Positions 39,701-47,000 of a stretch of DNA of 64,000 nt are shown one piece after another. The stretch's first letter is position 1. Each line of letters opens with the position of its first letter. Source of the DNA: Candidatus Krumholzibacteriota bacterium (GTDB lineage: Bacteria; Krumholzibacteriota; Krumholzibacteriia; JAJRXK01). Below the pieces are notes generated by a model. It was not told the DNA's origin. It saw only the letters and a program-made list of their open reading frames with translations, and made no database searches. The stretch covers positions 124,001 through 188,000 of the forward strand of contig JAJDAC010000046.1 in NCBI GenBank assembly GCA_029262065.1, read 5' to 3'. The position numbers were made by a program, and so were the translations under genes.

Positions 39701-39865
39701 GATACGATGCCTCTCAAGGAACAGATCGCTTCGTTGGAGCGAACGGTGCTGCGCCGGGCTTTGGAGAGCCACGACTGGAATCGCGCGCAGGTGGCGCGGC
39801 AACTACGCATCTCCTATCCAACTTTGTTGCAGAAGATTCGTATCTACGAACTTCGTCCGCAGTAG
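36791..39865 (+). CDS. TPR-GAF sigma-54 enhancer-binding activator
   Basis: A 1024-residue regulator. Residues ~30-510 are a long series of TPR helical repeats (e.g. CYRRQGLPVEASRQYVEALKVG, GRFAEAESNLLECKVLAERIH). A GAF-like sensor domain covers ~545-690 (LESLLRSLAKRLGVTRAILAR...VYPLIGQDGIEGVLYLDA). A complete sigma-54 AAA+ domain covers ~705-930 with Walker A GETGTGKG near 737, an intact GAFTGA near 783, Walker B LFLDEVGK and WPGNVREME. The C-terminus is a Fis HTH (NRAQVARQLRISYPTLLQKI). It has no receiver domain, so it is controlled by ligand or protein binding. Two sigma-54 promoters lie within 900 nt downstream. Confidence 0.92.
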   Translation: MHEFGDGERAHGPSPSEPHNRADYPLPLSEEEVGDLHYHAEGYSSALEYYRSACEQIEAAHNEARPRSLLTMRLARKIGDCYRRQGLPVEASRQYVEALKVGAAYATDEQNASIYVRQADVLFQTSDYDRALDVLLSAMAVLASTDMHLEVGWVQRLMGACHHRLGNHAKAEEFYQDSLATYRRVGEVLRQARIYRNLAVLAKTACRWNRAMFFFDKAERLLQGEHGTPQESCILYLNRAILHRKMGQRARARADVQRGLSLARSLGDNFRLAKFRLIEGQLDIDEGRFAEAESNLLECKVLAERIHARREVALSEEFLGDLMMARGLWDEAERSYAEAETRAREISETNDILAEVYRRRAELAFERGEFTETLAMAEIGHELSDACGEEFERGYLERARGRALNALGDFKGALAALDASLAAFEKLRLPAEIAVALQLLGDLHLELNDHTNLLLARARFQQAVTLDVSNSSITPCSLYTGLARAELALGNNDEALLALFEVERLSCVSDTEADGTLDDLRAEIEAAMSSHANTLSSQYQAIADLPEMVVEDQVHLNGDLESLLRSLAKRLGVTRAILARHEVGKTKLFWRWEVGVRDARSLADHAISLLVDDEHFEGPRVWTHTAADIGWRGAKVAPQASAIVYPLIGQDGIEGVLYLDAAREGSSGFDAESLALGSTYVQLIQESLPRSTVSSSLTPDAGAVVRRRLITGSAAMEEVMVLCSKVASSPYTVLFSGETGTGKGLLASIVHEISPRAGQAFVSVNCAAIPETLLESELFGHVKGAFTGADRDREGLILSAQGGTLFLDEVGKMSLPMQSKLLHFLDSKEVRPVGGSQTVRVDARVLVASKRNLKGMVDREEFLEDLYYRLLDFPIEVPPLRDRGDDILLLARYYIDRTAEELGRSAPTMTRAYAAKLRAHRWPGNVREMEKVIKRSVILAQDDDRLRDTYLTTELSPRASRGAGSADLHNDTMPLKEQIASLERTVLRRALESHDWNRAQVARQLRISYPTLLQKIRIYELRPQ

Positions 39866-40096
39866 CTGACTGTCCATAGTCACACGTCCTTTACTCGCGG
39901 ACCTCTTCCCCTATAAAACTTCTTTCCATGGCGTAAGTCGCAAGCTGTGAATGGCTTGGCCGGGTTCGTGGCTCCGGGGTGGGCGCACACCTATAAAGAC
40001 TTTTAATACTTCGACGGGCTAGCTCGACAGCGCGCTGGCCGCGTTTTCAAGTCATTGTTTTATAACAACTTACGCGGTTGGCTCGGATGCCCAAAG
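39866..40096. promoter_or_regulatory. Intergenic control region with repeated AT-rich and dyad motifs
   Basis: No ORF is credible here. Two direct copies of CCTATAAA(A/G)ACTT occur at 39910-39921 and 39990-40002, and a related TTTTATAACAACTT lies near 40058-40071. An inverted pair GCGTAAGT (39931-39938) / ACTTACGC (40068-40075) brackets the region, and TGACT-N6-AGTCA lies at 39867-39882. Local GC content is lower than in the neighbours. The position 20-230 nt upstream of a sigma-54 promoter is where activator (enhancer) sites are expected. Confidence 0.45.
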
Positions 40097-40112
40097 TGGC
40101 ACATGCCATGCT
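40097..40112 (+). promoter_or_regulatory. Sigma-54 (-24/-12) promoter
   Basis: TGGCACATGCCATGCT matches the sigma-54 consensus TGGCAC-N5-TTGCW at every key base except T-to-A at the first T of the -12 box, with correct spacing of GG and GC. The predicted start is near 40123. No convincing ORF follows; the transcript would enter the structured region ending at 40494. Confidence 0.7.
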
Positions 40113-40122
40113 TTGCTACATG

Positions 40123-40494
40123 GTCAGATCGGATAACGCAAAGGCAGTCGTGATCCGGTCGTCCAGTAAGGGTCTTCGGACCACACGAGTTTCGGAGGAT
40201 GGAGAGACGAATGTCCTCTCCGTTCACCGGCTGAATGAGGAAGTTTTCCGAAAATGGGTTTCGTCGCTACGGATGTGAGAGGTGGGGTCTCGTATTCGGC
40301 CGCGACGGGAATAATGGAAAACTATCGTTCTGTCCATCCTCCGAGATCTTCGTCAGTTTTGACCCGAGCCTAGCCACGAGGCGGCCTGGATGTCTTGGGA
40401 AGGCGAGACCCAAGACGATCCGCGAAGGGCAGCTTCACAGGGATCGGGTTGTTCCTGACGGTAACGAGCCCCGGCTATGCCGGGGCTCGTTTTA
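40123..40494 (+). ncRNA. Candidate structured non-coding RNA
   Basis: About 370 nt between a sigma-54 promoter and an intrinsic terminator. Elements visible by eye include GGTC-UUCG-GACC (40171-40182, a cUUCGg tetraloop) and GGAGAG/CTCTCC (40201-40221). A long-range 11-bp helix pairs CGGAGGATGGA (40193-40203) with TCCATCCTCCG (40333-40343), exclusive in part with the previous stem. GTCTTGGG/CCCAAGAC pairs 40392-40399 with 40409-40416. GATCC/GGATC (40417-40445) encloses a GAAG/CTTC stem. It does not resemble tmRNA, RNase P, SRP or 6S RNA. A 66-codon ORF overlaps its start but begins upstream of the predicted start site. The boundaries are inferred. Confidence 0.55.
40464..40494 (+). terminator. 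Intrinsic terminator
   Basis: A perfect stem CGAGCCCCGG / CCGGGGCTCG with a 5-nt loop (ACGAGC... closing with an A-U pair) is followed by TTTTA. It ends the transcript from the sigma-54 promoter at 40097. Confidence 0.85.
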
Positions 40495-40655
40495 CTTTGC
40501 CCTCAGCCAAGACCTCTTCCCTCGGCACCTCGCCCAAACGCCCTTTTTTCGTAGCGCCGATCCACTCCGAGTCTCGTCGCCTTGTCCTCGTCTGAGGACA
40601 CCGACCTGTCGCCCGGCAGCTACGAATTGCCGGCGCCGCGCCCTTCTGGTCCCCT

Positions 40656-40671
40656 GTCACGGTTCTGTGAC
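40656..40671. promoter_or_regulatory. Inverted repeat GTCAC-N6-GTGAC (enhancer candidate)
   Basis: A 5-bp dyad centred about 90 nt upstream of the sigma-54 promoter at 40754, the usual distance for an enhancer-binding protein site. The binding activator is not determined; either of the two local sigma-54 activators is possible. Confidence 0.4.
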
Positions 40672-40753
40672 TTGTTCCGTAAAGTGCATTTGTACAGCAG
40701 GTTGTATCGTTCTTGGGGGGCGGTGACCGACCCGCTGGGAATCTCCTGCCGCC

Positions 40754-40769
40754 TGGCACGTAGGCTGCG
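40754..40769 (+). promoter_or_regulatory. Sigma-54 (-24/-12) promoter of the lipoprotein-DUF4384 operon
   Basis: TGGCACGTAGGCTGCG carries the invariant GG and GC at correct spacing and the full TGGCACG left half. The predicted start is near 40780, about 35 nt upstream of the lipoprotein ATG at 40815. Confidence 0.75.
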
Positions 40770-40814
40770 TTAGGGAATAGTGCACACACCCGTAGAACAA
40801 TGGAGGTGGGACCA

Positions 40815-41732
40815 ATGAGACTGGGCAATGAGATGGGGAAGAGGAAGAGGACGAGGACGATGATGATGCGTGGGAGCCTTTCGCTCGTGGCCGCGCTTCT
40901 GCTGTCTGGGCTGGTCGCCTGCGATGACGACGACGATTTCGCCGACGTCAATCCGCCGGCCATTCCCAACGGTGTGTTCAGCATCACGGCTGACAATGAA
41001 GTGTGGTTGGTGTGGAATCCAAACCGCGAGCGTGATCTCGACGGTTACAACATCTGGTGGAACGCCAACGGTGGAACTCGTTTCGAACTGATCGGAACGA
41101 TCGACGCCACGGATCCCACCTACTACGACCCGGGGTTTGACGCCAATGATCCGGGCGACGATTTCCTGATTTTCAGCGATATCGACGTCATCAATGGTGA
41201 GGCTCAGTACTACGCCGTGAGCGCTTTCGATCGCCACGGCAATGAGAGCGATTTGAGCCTCGAGTTCGTGCGCGATGTGCCCAGACCGGAGGGATTCGTC
41301 GATTTGACCGATCGCTTCGTCACGGCCGCGCAATCCGGCTATGACCTGAGCGGCTTGTCCGAACAGGCTCAACCCTTCAATTTGGCCACGACCGATGTGT
41401 GGTTCGAACGCCTCGGGCCAGATGGGGTGGGATTCCTTACGGTCGATCCCACGCGCGTGCTGATCCAGGACTATGGTAACGTCGGTTTCGACGTGGCTTC
41501 CTGGGCGCCGCTGAATGGTTGGTCGGCCTTGGGCCAGGTTGAGGCTATCGAAGGTCACACGTACATTCTGCGCGTGAGTGAGTCGGTCGGCGCACCCACG
41601 TTCAATTTCGCGAAGCTCACCATTCTCGACCTTGCGGCAACGTCGGTCGAGTTGCAGTGGGGTTACCAGATCGTCGAAGGCGAGCAGGAGCTACTCGTTG
41701 CTCCGCTGCCCCAGGGCGATGAAGAAGTTTAA
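40815..41732 (+). CDS. Lipoprotein with fibronectin-III-like domain
   Basis: A 305-residue exported protein. After a basic start and hydrophobic core (SLSLVAALLLSGLVAC) comes a lipobox LVAC, then an Asp-rich linker (DDDDDF). A fibronectin-III-like domain at ~45-155 is recognised by WLVWNPNRERDLDGYNIWW and YYAVSAFDRHGNES. The remaining ~150 residues form a beta-rich domain of unknown family. GGAGG lies 9 nt upstream of the ATG at 40815. The gene is led by a sigma-54 promoter and followed after 12 nt by the DUF4384 gene, so the two are probably one operon. The acidic residues right after the lipid-modified Cys are compatible with either membrane. Confidence 0.8.
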   Translation: MRLGNEMGKRKRTRTMMMRGSLSLVAALLLSGLVACDDDDDFADVNPPAIPNGVFSITADNEVWLVWNPNRERDLDGYNIWWNANGGTRFELIGTIDATDPTYYDPGFDANDPGDDFLIFSDIDVINGEAQYYAVSAFDRHGNESDLSLEFVRDVPRPEGFVDLTDRFVTAAQSGYDLSGLSEQAQPFNLATTDVWFERLGPDGVGFLTVDPTRVLIQDYGNVGFDVASWAPLNGWSALGQVEAIEGHTYILRVSESVGAPTFNFAKLTILDLAATSVELQWGYQIVEGEQELLVAPLPQGDEEV

Positions 41733-41744
41733 GGAGGAGCTGCA

Positions 41745-43802
41745 ATGAAACGTCACCACTTTGCGCTCATCCCCCTGTTTTCCGTGGTCCTGGGCTTGGC
41801 GGCGATCCCTGCCGCCGCCCAGACCTCGGGGCCGAAGATCGACATGGCCGCTCTCTGGCTTTCGGGCCAGGAACTTGGAGTCGAGGACTCCGCCGGTCGT
41901 GTCGATCCCGAGGACTACCCCGATCGTGAAATGCGAGTCGAGGTCTGGCACGACAAGGACGACGACGAGACCTACTCGCGAGGCGAGGAGTTCTCGGCTT
42001 ACTTCCGCACCAACGCGGATCTCTACGTTGTCGTGTATCGCATCGATGCCGACGGCATCGCGGAAGTCCTCTGGCCGACGTCGCGTTTCGACGATGGTTT
42101 TGTGTACGGGGAGCACGCGTACGTCATTCCGGCCCAGAAGAATGGGCCGAGGTTGCGGGTCAGCAACAGCAAGGGCGTGGAGTATCTTCAGGCCATTGCC
42201 AGTCGATATCCGTTCGACCTGCGCAACCTTGGTATGGATTTCACGTTCGCTCGCACCGACAACGACGAGCGCTACCGCTATAAAGTGGCGGGGGATCCGT
42301 TCCTGGCCGTCAACGACATCAACTACGCCATTACCGGCCTTGAGGAGGACGTAGACTACCTGGTTACCGATTGGTCGCACATCTACATCGAGTCGAAGGT
42401 CGAATACGCGCGGTACACGTGCACGCAGTGTCACACCGAAGAGGATGACTACCATCCCTACGTCGACACCTGCTCCACGGTGAACGTCTACTACGACTAC
42501 GGTTGGCACAATCGCTGGTATTCGCGGTTCGGTTGGTATCCGCTCTACTATGACCCGCCGTACTATTACTATGACTACGTGTCGTACCGTCCCTACTGGT
42601 TTTCGTACTATCCCGTGAACTACAGTTGGGCGTGGTGCAACATCTACACGCGTCCGTACTCCGTTTACGGTTGGCACGATTCGCCGTACTACGCGGGCGA
42701 CTACGGAGTCCGGTATCGGCGGGGCTACGGAACGCGGCCACTGTATGATGTCGCGTCACCGTCAACCAACTTGCGGCTACGCGACCGGGACCTACGTGGT
42801 CGTGGGCCGGCTAGTATCGCCCGGACCAATCGGCGCGGCGATCGCGATGCCATCCGTCGTGTCGACGAAACGCAGTTGGTGCGCAACGGCGTCGACCGGG
42901 ATTTGCGCACGGTTTCGCGCGATCGCAACCGGGGCGGAGATCGAGGACGCGACATCGCACGGGTCGAAGGTCGTGGAGATCGCCGTGGCGGCGTTCAACG
43001 CGATACCGAGCGCCGGCGAGATCGCACCATCGTGAGCCAGAAGCCTTTGGATCCTTCGCGAACACCTACGCGCATTTCAGACCAACCGCGGCGTGGCGTT
43101 TCGAAGCCTGGCGTTTCGAAGCCTGGAGTTGCCAAACCCGCGGATCGCACACGCGATGACCGTGGCAATGGGCGCAAATGGACGCGTCCGGTAGTTCGCA
43201 ACGGAGACCGTGACACCAACAACGGGCGCGATCGTTCGGGTACGGTTGAACGCCGTAGTCCTCGCGATCGGGGCCGGACCGTGGTTTCGCCACCCTCCAA
43301 GCCGCGCCAGGGCCAGCAGAAGCCTTCCGTGGACCGCAGCAAACCGCGCCAGGGCCAGCAGAAGCCTTCCGTGGACCGCAGCAAGCCGCGCCAGGGTCAG
43401 AAGAAGCCAGCCGTGGACCGCAGCAAGCCGCGCAAGGGTCAGAAGAAGCCAGCCGTGGACCGCAGCAAGCCGCGCAAGAAGGGTAACGATGCTCCCAACG
43501 TGAGTCGTTCGACTTCGCGTCAGGGTCGCAGCAAGCCGGCGGTGGCGCCGTCGAAGCCGCGGGGCAACAAGACATCGAGTCGAGGTGGAGGGAACGTGCG
43601 TGCGCGTTCGAGCGACAAGCGTCGCAGTGCTCCGGCCAAGCCCAGCTCCCGGTCCTCGGTGAGCAAGAAGAGTGGCAGCAAGAGCCGGAGCAGCGCCACG
43701 GTCAAACGTGGTGGCACAACCTCGCGCAAGTCGTCACCGGCTCGCAGCAGTAGCCGGGGTGGATCGCGTCGCAGCGGCGGATCCAAGAAGGGGCGTGGTT
43801 GA
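41745..43802 (+). CDS. DUF4384 / tyrosine-rich / polybasic repeat surface protein
   Basis: A 685-residue exported protein in three zones. After the signal peptide (MKRHHFALIPLFSVVLGLAAIPAAAQ) comes a DUF4384 domain (~50-200: RVEVWHDKDDDETYSRGEEFSAYFRTNADLYVVVYRIDADG). The middle zone (~200-340) is extremely Tyr/Trp-rich and contains one CTQCH (Cys226, Cys229, His230), a c-type haem-like motif. The C-terminal half is Arg/Lys/Ser/Pro low complexity with four 14-residue repeats KPRQGQQKPSVDRS. The highly basic tail could bind acidic polysaccharide, nucleic acid or the acidic cell surface. Second gene of the sigma-54-controlled operon; function unknown. Confidence 0.75.
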   Translation: MKRHHFALIPLFSVVLGLAAIPAAAQTSGPKIDMAALWLSGQELGVEDSAGRVDPEDYPDREMRVEVWHDKDDDETYSRGEEFSAYFRTNADLYVVVYRIDADGIAEVLWPTSRFDDGFVYGEHAYVIPAQKNGPRLRVSNSKGVEYLQAIASRYPFDLRNLGMDFTFARTDNDERYRYKVAGDPFLAVNDINYAITGLEEDVDYLVTDWSHIYIESKVEYARYTCTQCHTEEDDYHPYVDTCSTVNVYYDYGWHNRWYSRFGWYPLYYDPPYYYYDYVSYRPYWFSYYPVNYSWAWCNIYTRPYSVYGWHDSPYYAGDYGVRYRRGYGTRPLYDVASPSTNLRLRDRDLRGRGPASIARTNRRGDRDAIRRVDETQLVRNGVDRDLRTVSRDRNRGGDRGRDIARVEGRGDRRGGVQRDTERRRDRTIVSQKPLDPSRTPTRISDQPRRGVSKPGVSKPGVAKPADRTRDDRGNGRKWTRPVVRNGDRDTNNGRDRSGTVERRSPRDRGRTVVSPPSKPRQGQQKPSVDRSKPRQGQQKPSVDRSKPRQGQKKPAVDRSKPRKGQKKPAVDRSKPRKKGNDAPNVSRSTSRQGRSKPAVAPSKPRGNKTSSRGGGNVRARSSDKRRSAPAKPSSRSSVSKKSGSKSRSSATVKRGGTTSRKSSPARSSSRGGSRRSGGSKKGRG
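43299..43466 (+). repeat. Four 42-bp coding tandem repeats
   Basis: Four in-frame units (43299-43340, 43341-43382, 43383-43424, 43425-43466) encode KPRQGQQKPSVDRS and near variants (KPRQGQKKPAVDRS, KPRKGQKKPAVDRS). The first two and last two copies are most alike, showing recent stepwise duplication. Copy number could vary between strains. Confidence 0.9.
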
Positions 43803-43963
43803 TGACTCCACCTTGGGGTTCCAAGTAGGAACCATACGATTTGGAGGGTCCCTGATCGGTCTTTTAGGAGGCCGGCCAGGGCTGGCCCGAAACCTTTCCC
43901 AGGATGGTTGGCAGCCGTAGCGGGAGGAGGGGGAGCGGGCGAGTTGGCGGACCCTCTGATTTT

Positions 43964-44036
43964 GGAAGAGGAACGAAGGACCAGATTTGTCGATCAGGGG
44001 CGACGATGGAGGGTCCGACGTTCCTCTTCCTTTTTT
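43964..44036 (+). terminator. Long composite hairpin with U tract
   Basis: Perfect 12-bp arms GGAAGAGGAACG (43964-43975) and CGTTCCTCTTCC (44019-44030) are followed by six T. Inside are further stems GGACC/GGTCC and GTCG/CGAC. A separate GGTTCC/GGAACC hairpin lies at 43817-43833 just after the upstream stop. It most likely terminates the sigma-54 operon, but the extended shape could also be a small RNA. The rest of the 292-nt gap shows no credible gene. Confidence 0.7.
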
Positions 44037-44094
44037 CTTTGCCGGCTATCTTCTATACTGCGCTTTCCTCTGAACGACCGAACTCGAGGTTCGC

Positions 44095-47000
44095 ATGCCG
44101 CACCGCCTTTTCGGCGCCGTTTCGCTGTTACTCGTCATTTTTGGTCTTGCCGCGACGCCCGGGTATGCCCAGTCGTCCCTGACCGACTCCCAGGCCGCCC
44201 AGACCCGCTTGCGACTGCTACGCGAGCGCGCGCATCATCTGCAGCCGGTCCAAGCCAAGCAGTCCCAACGCGACATCCTGGCCAAGCGGGCCGCGCCCTC
44301 GCGCTTGGACGTGCTCGTGGTTGGATGCGATTTTGCCGATAGCCTCATGTGGGGTCGGGATCTCGCCGATTTCCCCGGCTGGCCTACCCAGCGTCGGGCA
44401 GGGCACATCATCCCCGGCACCGACCGCTTCCAGTTCGCCGCCCACGACTCCGTCTACTTCGACATCCAGATGAAGAAGGTCGCCGACTACTTCGAAACGG
44501 TAAGTTTCGGTGCACTCGATATCGAGTGGGATGTCCACGGCGAGATCATCAACGTGCCCGAGGGCATGGGCTACTACGGCGATGCCGATTCTTCGAGCGT
44601 GCGGCTCGCCGCCATGAGTCAGTTCGTGATCGACGCCGTGGACGACTCCGTGGATTTCTCAGCCTACGATACGTTGTTGCTCATCCACGCCGGCGCCGGC
44701 AAGGAAACGGACATTCTGGGCAACAGTCCCAACCAGATCTTCAGCAACTATCTTGACCTGCGTGATTTCGCCGATGCGGAAGAGGCTGGTCTGCTGACTG
44801 GACCACGGCTGTTGGCCGATGAGGGACCAGTGGAGCACGTGCTCATCCTGCCCGAAAGCGAGAGCCAGGATCCGCTCACCGCAGCGGGCCTGGACGGGTT
44901 CTTCGGGACTCGGGGTGTCTATTGTTTCGAGTTTGGGCTGCGCCTGGGCATGTTGAGCCTGGCCGATTTCACGCCTTCGGGTTTCGCCGATAGTCAGGGT
45001 ATCGGCCAGTTTGGACTCATGGGCTACGGCTTGTTTGCCGGCGTGGGGATCATACCGTCGGCACCAAGCCCTCTGAACCGGATGTTCGCGGGTTGGGTTG
45101 AGCCGGTGGTGGTTCGCGACGACGCAAGCCTGCGCATCGGCGCGATGGATTCGGTGGGAATTGCTGAAACCGATACCACCCTCATCAAGATTCCCATTAC
45201 CGATCGCGAATACTGGTTGGTCGAGTTTCGCCTGCAGGATCCCGACGGCGATCTGTTCTACACATTCGATCGTCTGAACCCCAACAACGTCCCCGACTAT
45301 TTCGATGCCGACAGCGAGATCGGCGACGGTATTCCGACCGGGCCGTTCGACGTGGCTACCGACACGTGGGAGAGTACGCTGGGCTCGGAGTGGGATTTCT
45401 TCATGAGCGACTGGAACGGGCGCACGCCCGACGGTTGCCAGCGCGGTGGCGGCAGTGGTCTGTACATCTGGCATGTCGACGAGGCGGTCATCGAATTCCA
45501 CGTGGCCAACGGCACCAGTGCAGTCAATTCCGACCGGGATCACCGCGCCATCGACGTGGAAGAAGCCGATGGACTCCAGGACCTGGACTCGTCGTTGCCG
45601 GTGCCGTTTCTCCTGGGGTGGGACGGGGATACCTGGCGAGGCGAGGGGGCCAGCGAATTCGGTCCAGATACGAACCCTTCCACCGATACCGCCGATGGTA
45701 TTCCCACCGGCGTTCGCATGTACGACATGAGTAGCGTCGTGGTCGACTCCCTGCCGCCGCAGGACGGATTCTGTACGGGCTTCGTCTATCGCTCGGTCAT
45801 GACGTTCGCCGTGGAGTTCGGTTCGACCGACACGGCTCTGGGTGCGGCTGCGAGTCGGCACCAGTACGTGGACAACCCCGCGCGCCACGACATTCGCCTG
45901 GCCGATCTGGGCACCAGTGGAACCGATCCCACGCTCGATTTCACGCCCGAGATCGTTCAGGTCGGCGACGGCGGTCGCGTCTACGCGTTCGATGGATCGC
46001 TCGATGAGTGGCGCGACGGCGATAGCGATCCCGCCACCGAAGGGGTGCTTGCCCTGGCCACGCCCGCGCGGCCCTGGTTGGGTCCGCCCGCCGTGGCCGG
46101 GTTCCGCGGCGATGGGCAAGCGCAGATCTTCGCTTCCACTGAATCCGCGCTCTTCGCGTTCGACGCAACCGGCGCAGAGCTGCTCGACGGCGACGCTGAC
46201 GCCGCCACCAATGGGGTCATGTGGACACCGCCGGCGGGAACCCGTCTGGTGGGCGCACCAATTCTGACAATGCCAGGCCCCGTGGTCGCCAAGGGCCCAG
46301 CCTTCGATTACCGGCTGCTGCAATTGATGGAAGCTGACGGTACCGTGGCTTTGCTTCGAATGACGTGGAACGGGGGCTCCTTGACGCAGAACGTCTTCAC
46401 GCTGGCGCCGGGTGTAGTCAGCGGACCGGCTTGCGTTCTGGTAGGTCCGTCGACCCAGCCACTGGCGATTCCATGGCGCAATGAAAACAGCGGCGGGTTT
46501 CTTTTTGTCGACCCGGAGACCGGTGATTGGGGTGGAGCCCTCACTCGCGGTGGCCACGGCGGACAGCCGCCACTGGCCATTCGATTGGGCACGGGCGGCG
46601 AGTCTTCGTTGGCCTGGGTGGACAGCAGCAGCGTGGCTCATCTCGCGGTCGTCGATACGCCCCTTGGCGCCGATCCCAACCCGTCCGCGTTTGCCGAGCT
46701 GGGTGAACGCTCGTCGTTCGCCGCCACCGGGTTTGCTTCGGCGATCGTGGGGGGACCGATTCGCCCCCCTGGAAACTCTGCTCCCGGCAACCCGATTCTG
46801 GCGCGATCGGTGGGGGCCAGCCTGGAGTTGCTCGACCGCGCACTCAGTGCTCAAGTGGGATCGCCCTACCGGCCCCTATTCTTCGGAGAACAGGTTCTGG
46901 GAGACTCGCGGCCGGCTTCGCCCGTGTTGGTGGATATCGACGGGGACGGCCCGGTGGAAGTGATATGGCATGACCCGGTGGGTCGATTGCACGCAGTGGA

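Noticed and set aside
40078-40278. 66-codon ORF starting with TTG over the sigma-54 promoter
   Set aside because: It begins inside or upstream of the -24/-12 element, has no ribosome site and unconvincing codon use; the overlapping RNA structures explain the sequence better.
40235-40773. ORFs of 60-163 codons across 40.2-40.8 kb
   Set aside because: They run through an intrinsic terminator and an intergenic control region and encode low-quality, Arg/Pro-rich sequence.
43299-43466. CRISPR-like array from four 42-bp repeats
   Set aside because: The repeats are contiguous without spacers, in frame, and encode a protein repeat; no cas genes nearby.
41745-43802. Antisense ORFs across the polybasic repeat gene
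   Set aside because: They are frame shadows of the repetitive CG-rich codons (AGC/CGC/GTG) with no ribosome sites or domains.
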